From: Trachipleistophora hominis
Taxonomy: Eukaryota > Microsporidia > Pleistophoridae
Length of the DNA stretch: 11,672 bases
Reading direction: 5' to 3'
Assembly (NCBI GenBank): GCA_000316135.1
Contig: JH994040.1
Coordinates: 30,950 to 42,621, forward strand
Shown piece after piece: positions 1 to 6,831 of the stretch; the stretch's first letter is position 1; every line of letters starts with the position of its first letter. Under the pieces are notes generated by a model that saw only the letters and a program-made list of their open reading frames with translations, searched no databases and was not told where the DNA came from. Both the position numbers and the translations under genes were made by a program.

Positions 1-1869
1 TTTAACACAACAAACGACGTGATAATCGGCGATGCAGGGGACGTATCAACAAATATCGATGAAGATTTCATCCTAAAAAATTCATTAGAGTACCTAAGCC
101 AAGTATTTAAACAGCATCCTGATTTATACTTCAAGTGCTGGAACAACATAAAACAAAATAATGATCAGGCCAAGTTTGAAAAACTGTCAAATTTGGCCCT
201 TTTATCCAAAATTGATGAGAACCAGGTGTTTGAGCACACGACAAGCCCTTCAGAAAGGATAAGGTACATTGCAACCTTCGTTACAATCCGCATTTTTATG
301 TACAGAATGAAAACGAATCACGATTTTGATATTGACATTGTACTGAATAGGCTCAGAGATGTTTATCATCCAATACGTGTGGTCGTTGTTCGGGAGATTT
401 TTTCGTTTTATGAAAAGTTTGGCACGTTGGTGATCGATAAATTGCTGCTAGCGCTGCACGACAGCAAAGACGAAGTCCGTGTTGAAGTACTGAGAACGTT
501 GAGAAGGTTGTACAATAAGTATAAAATGGAGATAGGCTTTGTGGATATTATCAAGAGACTGGCCAGCGATGGAATATCAAGCAGCACGCGCTCGGAGGCT
601 GCTGATTTTCTGTATGATGTGTTCAGTGCCGAGGATAAAGAGGACGATTTATTCGGTGTTCTGGTGAACTGCCATCCAAACAAAATAAAGAACGTAATTA
701 TGAAGATAAAAAAGGAAAAAAAGGACATTTACGAGGTTTACCATTTCTTATACAATAAGTCGGGGATGGAGATTTTCCGGAACATTGAAATTAGGAAGAA
801 GGGCTTGGACGCGTACCTGGACCATGTAATTGATAGAATATCACGCAGTGAGCAGTGTTGTAGAAAGGGAAATTGCCACTTGCATGTTTTAAGCACGTAT
901 AGACACACGAACCTTGAAAAGATTTACACTTTGCTCTCAATCGTAAAAGATAGCAGGGCAGATATCGAGATTATATTGAAAGTGCTGGAGCGTATCAAAA
1001 ATGATGTATACGTAAATTCAACTTACACAACCCAAATACTTGACAAGCTGTACGAATACGGTCAAATATACAGATTAAACTATTTCAGCCTTCTCAAACG
1101 ATTGGAGACTGATTATCAGCCATATGTTAACGAGATAGTAAAGAGGATTGAACACGAGGACTTGATAAAATATTTCAATGTAGAGCCGTTTAATAATGCA
1201 GGCGTGATCTATAAGGCATTATGGCACATTAATTCTGATCAATACGATAAAGTAAAAACGCTCGTGTTCAGCGATAGAAATGACGATAATTTCGATGAGC
1301 TGACAGAACTTATTTTCTTTCTGCGCTCTAAAATAGATGATTTGAGTAAAAGTACGAATGCAGAGGATGTACAGGATATGAAGGATGCATTTGAGTTCAT
1401 TTACATGCAATCCATTACGTATCTGAGCACAAAAATAGATCAATTCAAAAGAGACGATAACTTTTACTACAATTTGACTAAATTCATATGCAACGGCAAC
1501 TTCAAGGACAAGGCTGGTGTAATCTTTCGATCAGCAAAGCATTATCGGTCTCTGATGGTTAAGTGCAAGGACCTTGGCTTACTAATTGAACTTTTTACAC
1601 ATTTTCTTGGTTACGAGAAAGGTATACGAACAAAATATTTGGAAAAAATGACAAAAACGTTCAAATTGCGTTTAAAAAACTATCCGTCAACAGAAATTTT
1701 TCTAATTTTGAGAGGATTTCAAAATGAAGGTGCTAGTATGGACAATTTCATACCGCTTATCGATATGCTAAGCCTTGATGAGTGCATTATATTAGAAAAT
1801 ACGGCGGTTGGCAGGTTTAAAGAAAAACTGAAAGAGAAATGCGTTGAACGTTCGAACGCAGAGAAGTAA
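1..1869 (+). CDS. SCC3: Cohesin subunit Scc3/STAG-like (stromalin conserved domain, HEAT repeats), 5' end outside window
   Basis: Scc3/STAG is the HEAT-repeat subunit that binds the kleisin (Scc1/Rad21) and DNA in the cohesin ring and acts in the nucleus. The frame is open to the left edge, with no ATG before the conserved part. The GTG at 19 is not a plausible eukaryotic start, so the gene begins upstream. Residues counted from base 1: around 85-103 (ERIRYIATFVTIRIF) resembles the STAG helix before the stromalin domain. RLRDVYHPIRVVVVREI at about 117-133 matches the STAG HRYRD...IR...EI pattern. ALHDSKDEVR at about 151-160, followed by LRTLRRLY, matches the STAG LHDKQGEVR...LxxLY signature. 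The long loop of animal STAG between these helices is missing, as expected in a reduced genome. The rest (about 170-622) is helical and weakly conserved. About 622 residues are visible, against roughly 1,200 in human STAG proteins. Condensin CAP-G was considered, but the LHD..xEVR block and the preceding helix fit STAG better. The identification is by remembered family pattern, not by a search. Confidence 0.75.
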   Translation, partial: FNTTNDVIIGDAGDVSTNIDEDFILKNSLEYLSQVFKQHPDLYFKCWNNIKQNNDQAKFEKLSNLALLSKIDENQVFEHTTSPSERIRYIATFVTIRIFMYRMKTNHDFDIDIVLNRLRDVYHPIRVVVVREIFSFYEKFGTLVIDKLLLALHDSKDEVRVEVLRTLRRLYNKYKMEIGFVDIIKRLASDGISSSTRSEAADFLYDVFSAEDKEDDLFGVLVNCHPNKIKNVIMKIKKEKKDIYEVYHFLYNKSGMEIFRNIEIRKKGLDAYLDHVIDRISRSEQCCRKGNCHLHVLSTYRHTNLEKIYTLLSIVKDSRADIEIILKVLERIKNDVYVNSTYTTQILDKLYEYGQIYRLNYFSLLKRLETDYQPYVNEIVKRIEHEDLIKYFNVEPFNNAGVIYKALWHINSDQYDKVKTLVFSDRNDDNFDELTELIFFLRSKIDDLSKSTNAEDVQDMKDAFEFIYMQSITYLSTKIDQFKRDDNFYYNLTKFICNGNFKDKAGVIFRSAKHYRSLMVKCKDLGLLIELFTHFLGYEKGIRTKYLEKMTKTFKLRLKNYPSTEIFLILRGFQNEGASMDNFIPLIDMLSLDECIILENTAVGRFKEKLKEKCVERSNAEK

Positions 1870-2610
1870 ATACGTCATTTAACGATTACTATTGAAAATA
1901 TCATTCTCCAAACATTAAGAGCGCATTTATTAAATTATTAATTTATTATTTCAATGCGTTGTCTTTTTATTGTGTTCACTTTTAGATCGGTTGCTTGTTT
2001 TTTCGTAGCTATATAAATCGCGCTGTTTAAATTGCGGGTAATGCAGTAAAACTGGAAATACAACATCATCAAAATGCAATGCATATTCTATATGGTAAGA
2101 TTGTACCAATTAAACACAAATTGTTGATATTATAGTAACGAACTTCTCGTTGTAATACGAAAAGATGATCTCGTAGCTGATTATACGTTACTCATGTGGT
2201 TCGTTCCTTTTATTTTAGTCTCAATCTACTACATTTAAAAACAAAGTGTATTATTTTTATATTCCTCCTTAGTCTGTGCTACTCGACCAATTGTTGTTAA
2301 ATTATTTTACGCTTTTTTGGCTCATTTTTCCTTCTACTATTACATCATCATTCTCGGTGTAATGTTATGATATATCCTGAAATATTTGCTCAAAATTGCG
2401 AATGATAGACCCTTCCGGATTAGTCATGTGTAACTTTTTGATTATTTTGCATATAATAAGTATTTTCATTTTAAAGGTTATAGTCTATGTAACCAATATT
2501 AAATAATTGTTGTTTCTTCCTAAGATTATTAGAACACATGGCATTATAAAAATTAATCATTTTACTGATGCCGTTTTTAAAAGAAAATAACACTAAATGC
2601 TGACAACACT
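1870..2610. other. AT-rich convergent spacer between SCC3-like gene and CCT8
   Basis: This 741-base stretch separates two convergently oriented genes, so it should hold both 3' untranslated regions and termination signals. I see no frame with coding character on either strand and no tRNA-like T-arm. At 2035-2043 a GCGGGTAATG string looks like a start with the microsporidian GGG signal, but the frame stops after two codons. A TATATAAA element lies just upstream, near 2010-2018. At 2086-2105 there is a 20-base string, almost repeated at 9076-9095, which contains ATG directly followed by GTAAG. Confidence 0.6.
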
Positions 2611-3633
2611 TTAATTATTTGCTTCAGGCCCTTCATTCTTGGCCACAAGATAATCCTCAATCATCAGCACCTCACAGGCTAAATCAAAGGCGTACTCCAA
2701 TGCACGTTGCTTAACGCTATAAATATCCTTAAGCTGTTCTGTATCAACATCATCTGGTGGACAGAAGTAGCTGAGTGCCTTTACAACAGCCGAATACACC
2801 AGCTTAGATGAATCACGGATATTTGTCGATTTCTCTGCCAGACGATCTGAAAGCTGCTTCTCAAACACTCCGCCACCGTTAACAAAGTAAAGATCCTCAT
2901 CTCGCAGACTCTCCATGATCTTTATTCCCTTCTCCAATAATAATTCTGATTCATCCAAGTTCGATGCCAGGCTGTCTTTGAGAACGATAGAAACAATGTT
3001 AGAGTCCTTCTTTTCAAGCCTTAGATACGTCTTGCCCTCATCATAAACCGTCGTAATACTGTCTATTTCACCAGTCTCTTCACGTCGCGGTCTTCTCACA
3101 GTTTGCAGCAAACTACCCTTTGACATCCTCATGATTCTTCTTATATCAAACTTTGAGTTAACCTTTATAACCATTACATTGTTGTTATTGAAGAACTCGG
3201 CGTACTGCTCGTTGATATTTCCGTTGCAAATAACGGCATTTACATTCTCTGATATTGAATCTACCAGGCATAGCATACGTTTTTCCTCATCTTTGCTAAA
3301 GTTCAGCATATCCTCAGCATTCTCGAACAACAACGTTCCCTTCGTCTCAGTTCTTTCAATGTCTAAAGACGTGTTGAAAATAACAATTTTACCTCCGCTT
3401 TTCTTGATTGTTCCCTGTAAGGCCTTTTCCAAGAACATGCCGTGCACAATAAAACTATCCTCGAGACATCCTGTCAATATTTTCTGAATTCTTATGTCAT
3501 CCGGGTTAACAAAACCTGATTCAACAATCGATCTGCTCAACAGCGTGGCAAGTATTTCGTTTTTCAGAACGGGAATTAAAATTTTTTTTAGCAATTTCTC
3601 ATCACCAAAATCAATTTCTGTTTTTCTTTGAGA
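2611..3633 (-). CDS. CCT8: CCT8 (TRiC/CCT chaperonin theta subunit), C-terminal part after frame change
   Basis: CCT8 is one of the eight subunits of the cytosolic TRiC/CCT ring that folds actin, tubulin and other proteins. This frame carries the apical domain, the second half of the intermediate domain and the C-terminal equatorial domain. Visible signatures include IRIQKILTGCLEDSFIVHG, then TETKGTLLFENAEDMLNFSK, which is nearly diagnostic for theta (human TETKGTVLIKTAEELMNFSK). Next come VNSKFDIRR (theta LNSKWDLRR) and VNGGGVFEKQLS, corresponding to the conserved PGGGAxExxL. The segment that normally bears GLDIE, near the end of the equatorial domain, is missing; the protein passes almost directly from IYSVKQRALEYAF to the last helix. 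The frame is open from just after a TGA at 3634-3636 and has no ATG near its beginning. It is therefore the continuation of the frame at 3588-4046, which ends in TAA at 3588-3590, and not an independent gene. Joining requires a -1 (or +2) shift between 3588 and 3633. The intact product would be about 480 residues, against about 550 in yeast and human. Confidence 0.88.
   Translation of the reverse strand, partial: SQRKTEIDFGDEKLLKKILIPVLKNEILATLLSRSIVESGFVNPDDIRIQKILTGCLEDSFIVHGMFLEKALQGTIKKSGGKIVIFNTSLDIERTETKGTLLFENAEDMLNFSKDEEKRMLCLVDSISENVNAVICNGNINEQYAEFFNNNNVMVIKVNSKFDIRRIMRMSKGSLLQTVRRPRREETGEIDSITTVYDEGKTYLRLEKKDSNIVSIVLKDSLASNLDESELLLEKGIKIMESLRDEDLYFVNGGGVFEKQLSDRLAEKSTNIRDSSKLVYSAVVKALSYFCPPDDVDTEQLKDIYSVKQRALEYAFDLACEVLMIEDYLVAKNEGPEANN
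3588..3633 (-). other. Frame-change window inside CCT8 (-1)
   Basis: The N-terminal frame stops at TAA 3588-3590 and the C-terminal frame has a TGA at 3634-3636, so the shift must lie between them. The interval contains the codons AAA GAA AAA CAG AAA (coding strand), including a five-A run at 3621-3625. One extra A there would restore a continuous CCT8. It is not a canonical X XXY YYZ slippery heptamer in the zero frame. The GT...AG pairs seen across the interval do not give an intron of the right length class; the obvious one, from GTGATC to ACAG, is 30 bases and leaves the frame unchanged. Confidence 0.8.
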
Positions 3634-4046
3634 TCATCCATGATCACGAACAGCTCCTTTTTTATTTTTTTAAGCGAACTAACAATCATAGGTGCCTTCA
3701 TTCCCTTAACAAGCAGATCTCTGCATTCCCTGAGTAATTTGCCGACGAAAAGTATCAAGAACGTATTGCCATCGCCCAATTTTGACATCTTAAGTAAAAC
3801 ATCCTTAAACAGAAACTGAATAGGATGCACTAGCTTGATGGAGCTCAGAATCTTTGTTGTCTCTGAAGTGATTAGTAGGTTGTTGTAACTGTCAACCACT
3901 ATCTTCCTGTACGGGTCCGCCCTGAAGGTGCTTGCGATAATATCTATTAGTTCCTCAGCTTTGCTGACAGTCATTATCAACTTAACATTCTTGTGTTGCA
4001 CAGAATTGTTGAGAATTGATTGCAATCCGGTGTTACTAAAATCCAT
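3588..4046 (-). CDS. CCT8: CCT8 (TRiC/CCT theta subunit), N-terminal part before frame change
   Basis: This frame encodes the N-terminal equatorial and first intermediate segments of CCT theta. GLQSILNNS aligns with the theta start (GFAQMLKEG). RADPYRKIVVD stands where the family has GPxGxxKMV, LLITSETTKIL where it has xxTNDAATIL, and LGDGNTFLILFVGKLL where theta has VGDGTNFVLVFAGALL. All three nucleotide-pocket motifs are thus altered: the GPxG glycine loop is gone, the ND pair is SE, and GDGT is GDGN. The ATG at 4046 is the natural start: it matches the family N-terminus, and a CCCC run lies two bases upstream (4048-4051 on the plus strand), the microsporidian start-proximal motif. The frame ends in TAA at 3588-3590, in the middle of what should be a continuous protein. 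The remainder lies in the overlapping -1 frame (2611-3633). Because CCT subunits are normally essential, a sequencing or assembly indel or recoding is more likely than a dead gene. Confidence 0.87.
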   Translation of the reverse strand: MDFSNTGLQSILNNSVQHKNVKLIMTVSKAEELIDIIASTFRADPYRKIVVDSYNNLLITSETTKILSSIKLVHPIQFLFKDVLLKMSKLGDGNTFLILFVGKLLRECRDLLVKGMKAPMIVSSLKKIKKELFVIMDDLKEKQKLILVMRNC

Positions 4047-4057
4047 AGGGGTTGATT
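4047..4057 (-). promoter_or_regulatory. CCC-type start-proximal motif of CCT8
   Basis: On the coding strand the sequence reads AACCCCT directly before the ATG of CCT8, with the four C bases at 4048-4051. CCC- or GGG-like motifs close to the start codon are an established signal of microsporidian genes, linked to transcription initiation with extremely short 5' leaders. The run supports the chosen start and the assignment to Microsporidia. Confidence 0.55.
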
Positions 4058-5408
4058 TATTTCCTGGTCAAAACGTTGGCAAATTTTTACCTGTGTGTAA
4101 GCAGGCAAACACAACCTTCAAGGCATACCGAACCTAGCAGCGTATTATGTAGAAACGCTTCTTAATTTCACTGAATAAATCCTCAAAACATAATTCTCTT
4201 TCTCAGAAGAAATATAGAATGAAGAGTATAATCATTGTTTTATTTACAGGTTTTAAATAACTATCTCACAATTCCTTACACACAAATAATCAGCAGATAA
4301 TCGTTATAAATTTTAGAAATACGTTTATTTTGATATTTACACGCGTTTTACGAAAATTATTATGTTAATTCCACCATTCATAAAATTAAAAATCTTTGTG
4401 TGATATAGGGAACAGCATAAAAATTTAATAAAACCTGTAAATTGTTGAAACCGATCATTATTTATGTTGGCCCGGAGCCAACCTCCTCTATTAATCACGT
4501 AAATAAATACTCCTTATGTTGCAACATGTATCGGTTCAACAATCTACTTGGCAATGCTAAATATAATCTCAATATAAAAATTTTTTCTAAATTACAGATA
4601 TATGATCAAAGTGGTTGTATAATGTATTTAATGTTTTTGACAAAAAGAGATTTATTTAAAAAACCAGATAATTAATCTTTCGTCTTGTTTAATGGTACGT
4701 ACACAATTTAATTAAATAATGACATAACATGAATTTCTTATGGATCATACTGTTATACTGGAATAAAAATGAAAGATACAGGGAAATTCGTGTAACAATA
4801 ACTACATGTATGAATACTGGGGATACGGCGAAATATTTAACGGAGCAACGAAATAAACCAAGAACATCGGCTCTTAATATACGATTTGATTTAATATCAT
4901 TATATTTAAATAGATATTACCGAAAATTCTGTAATTTGATGTTTACAAAAAAATATACCCGATTTTACATATACAAATGAAAATTATTGAGATAATCATC
5001 GATATTTTTAATAATGGTGTGTTCGAGATTCATTATTGTTTGTAAATTTTGGGGATTATTAGTTAGTAAAGTATTTATAGTGATCGTCATCCCCAACAAT
5101 AATAAACAATTTCGCTTCTTTTCGCTGTTAATGTTAGAATTATTACCCTCGTGCCAACGTTAAATAAAATATCCTCTTTAAACGATGATTAATGTTGTCC
5201 ACTTCAAATCATACATTCAGGACCTTCTGCGATTTATTTTAGATATTCGTTAAATTCTAGATAAATTAACATTTTTAGGCATTATCATAAGAATGTTCAT
5301 TAAAAGAGGGTATGGACGACCGTAAACGTGGAAGTATGTCTAAAATAATTAATATTTTGCAGAAAACAGATCGTGAATGAATAATATAACTTCTTTATTT
5401 AGTGGTTA
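4058..5408. other. Long AT-rich spacer upstream of CCT8, no convincing gene
   Basis: About 1.35 kb separates the CCT8 start from the end of the LEA-2-like block, both on the minus strand. Two plus-strand open stretches occur. One is 4421-4675: 84 sense codons, with no ATG in the first 28. The other is 4729-4980: 83 codons from an ATG. They lie in different frames and match no family I recognise. Both are very rich in Asn, Ile, Lys and Tyr, as AT-rich non-coding DNA would be. A 22-codon frame at 5312-5380 begins two bases after a GGG. An 8-bp inverted repeat lies at 5049-5096. No tRNA, rRNA or mobile-element signature was found. Confidence 0.55.
5049..5096. repeat. 8-bp perfect inverted repeat (TTGGGGAT / ATCCCCAA)
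   Basis: The arms are at 5049-5056 and 5089-5096, with 32 bases between them. The G/C-rich arms stand out from AT-rich surroundings. The element lies in the spacer downstream of the LEA-2-like block. No function is evident, and an 8-bp match at this distance can occur by chance. Confidence 0.4.
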
Positions 5409-6566
5409 TCATACAGTTTCGGGTATTAAGGTTTGTTCACGATACGCGTTGTCACGTAAAACTATGGTGCTATCAGCATCCCCATTAAGATAGCATCGAT
5501 TCATCATTTGGAGAATTTTATCCATGGTATAATGCTGCTCTAACGTCTCATCATGTGGTATATTCCATCCAAAGATACTACCAATCCAAGTAAGTGAGTC
5601 TGGGTTCGCGAGAAAATCTACAATGGGTGGAATAAAATAATTCCAATTCCCGTTCAACCCAAATGAGCTGCCCTCTAAAAGCATATCTCCATACACAAGA
5701 TACGCATTGAACGGATGCGCAGCATCACCCCGCCACTGATGAATGTTCGAAAAATCAAAACCTTTCTTTTTAGCCGAATCAAGGCATATTGGGAAGAAAA
5801 CTGCGCCGTCATAGGTAAATTTTCCGATGCTGAGTTCAAAATATAAATTGGAATTTAAACCAATGAAAATGCGTAAATCATGTTTCAAGTTTAGAATCAA
5901 GCGAAAACCTACCGGGATTAATAAATAAAACAGCTCTGGACGTCTTTTGTTCCTATATACCAGTTCCCGCCTCTCGCCGTTTATAAATCTTGATACGTCG
6001 CTCCATGCTTCGAATGTATTTAAATTTAGAATACTAAAAGACGGTGACTCACGCGGTACGGTGAGCGAAATTTTTGTGGTGAAATTCAAATTATGGTTGG
6101 AGTGAACTTCATAGGTTGGATTGTTAAATTGACCATCGTGTCGGGTGTAGTATATAGGCAAAGTCAGTGTTTCGCCAATGTCCGCATGCACAACAATTAA
6201 ATCAACCATAAAAATCGACAAACGCAACAGTACAAAGCTTTTAACATCCAAATGGAAAGAAACACTCGATGGTAAAGTAGCAAAACCTAAAAACTTGTGG
6301 AATGACCAGATCCGTCCCATTTTTCGCCATAAGTTCGGGTTTTTCAACACTATTTTTGCAATATAAGGATTATCATCGACAACGACCTCCACAACGGTAG
6401 GCTCATCGGCATCACTTTCAGTATTATCGCCTTTGGACAAAAACTTTATGAAATTTTGAACCGTAAAAATTTCATACTCCTTAAAAAACTTGTTCAAGAA
6501 GAACTTTCGTCCAGATGGTTCGCTTATCTCTGCTTTGGAACCATCGGGCGGCTTTTTACTTATCAT
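5409..6566 (-). CDS. C-terminal part of LEA-2/Tag1-like membrane-anchored protein, or a separate unknown gene
   Basis: I do not recognise a named family with certainty. From the first ATG (6566) the frame gives 385 residues and stays open back to 6740 (after TAA at 6741-6743) without an earlier ATG. The sequence alternates beta-prone hydrophobic stretches with polar turns (for example VVEVVVDDNPYIAKIVLKNP, LIPVGFRLILNLKHDLRIFI, NLYFELSIGKFTYDG), the same style as the two upstream frames. It ends with a helical tail (HYTMDKILQMMNRCYLN). A hydrophobic stretch at about residues 97-115 (FVLLRLSIFMVDLIVVHA) could pass for a membrane segment, but fits a pair of beta strands as well. Unlike the other minus-strand starts here, the ATG at 6566 has no CCC run next to it. 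That favours this being the downstream end of a longer protein rather than a gene with its own start. It follows the linking frame 6556-6831, which would require a +1 frame change between 6556 and 6740. A separate gene starting at 6566 remains possible. Confidence 0.65.
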   Translation of the reverse strand: MISKKPPDGSKAEISEPSGRKFFLNKFFKEYEIFTVQNFIKFLSKGDNTESDADEPTVVEVVVDDNPYIAKIVLKNPNLWRKMGRIWSFHKFLGFATLPSSVSFHLDVKSFVLLRLSIFMVDLIVVHADIGETLTLPIYYTRHDGQFNNPTYEVHSNHNLNFTTKISLTVPRESPSFSILNLNTFEAWSDVSRFINGERRELVYRNKRRPELFYLLIPVGFRLILNLKHDLRIFIGLNSNLYFELSIGKFTYDGAVFFPICLDSAKKKGFDFSNIHQWRGDAAHPFNAYLVYGDMLLEGSSFGLNGNWNYFIPPIVDFLANPDSLTWIGSIFGWNIPHDETLEQHYTMDKILQMMNRCYLNGDADSTIVLRDNAYREQTLIPETV

Positions 6567-6831
6567 TCTGTCCTTCTGATTGTTGTGGTAGTGGCGTTTT
6601 ATAGTGTATCGAAAAGCGCAGAGACAGGGGGTGTCCAAGCGATTCCCGAGTGTTTTTGGCGAAGCTTGTAAGAGCAATATTTGATTCCTCGATGTACATT
6701 CTAAACAAATCGCCAGTTTTTTCGCACTTCGATTCCAAATTTATGTTTGGCCAAAAAATACGCAATCCTGGTAACTTGGTGTTCCGCGAGGTCTGCCCGT
6801 CCTCAGCGTAGTGTAAAGTACCACTTATCCC
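6556..6831 (-). CDS. Linking reading-frame fragment between two parts of the LEA-2-like block
   Basis: This frame is open from just after TAG 6832-6834 to TAA 6556-6558, 91 codons. It overlaps the end of the preceding frame (stop 6803-6805) by 29 bases and the open part of the following frame by 185 bases. Its translation has ordinary protein composition (LPGLRIFWPNIN, DLFRMYIEESNIALTSF). Over 6600-6740 it looks more protein-like than the competing frame, whose stretch LDTPCLCAFRYTIKRHYHNN is unusual. It has no ATG near its beginning; the first is at codon 45. I interpret it as a piece of one long coding sequence reached by a +1 change between 6803 and 6831. No homologue is recognised. Confidence 0.4.
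   Translation of the reverse strand, partial: GISGTLHYAEDGQTSRNTKLPGLRIFWPNINLESKCEKTGDLFRMYIEESNIALTSFAKNTRESLGHPLSLRFSIHYKTPLPQQSEGQNDK

Noticed and set aside
19..21. GTG at position 19 as the start of the SCC3-like protein
   Set aside because: GTG is not used as a start in such genomes; the frame is open to the window edge, so the gene is simply cut there.
408..728. Minus-strand open frame of 106 codons inside the SCC3-like gene
   Set aside because: It is antisense to a conserved gene, low-complexity Ser/Ile/Phe in composition and has no family pattern.
1843..1864. GCGTT...AACGC inverted repeat at the end of the SCC3-like gene as a terminator
   Set aside because: It lies within the last codons, has a weak five-pair stem, and hairpin termination is not expected for eukaryotic polymerase II genes.
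3131..3487. Plus-strand open frame of 118 codons opposite CCT8
   Set aside because: It lies antisense to strongly conserved CCT8 motifs and is a by-product of that gene's codon use.
3618..3647. Short intron explaining the CCT8 frame break (GTGATC to ACAG)
   Set aside because: The interval is 30 bases, divisible by three, and so cannot correct the frame; its donor is also poor.
4750..4795. U6 snRNA-like words (ATACTGGAAT, GATACAGGGAAATTCGTG)
   Set aside because: The invariant ACAGAGA box and the AGC-ATGG region are absent; resemblance is limited to short words.
5020..5045. GTGTTCGAGATTC as a tRNA T-arm
   Set aside because: The flanking bases do not form a five-pair stem and no acceptor, D or anticodon arm fits upstream.
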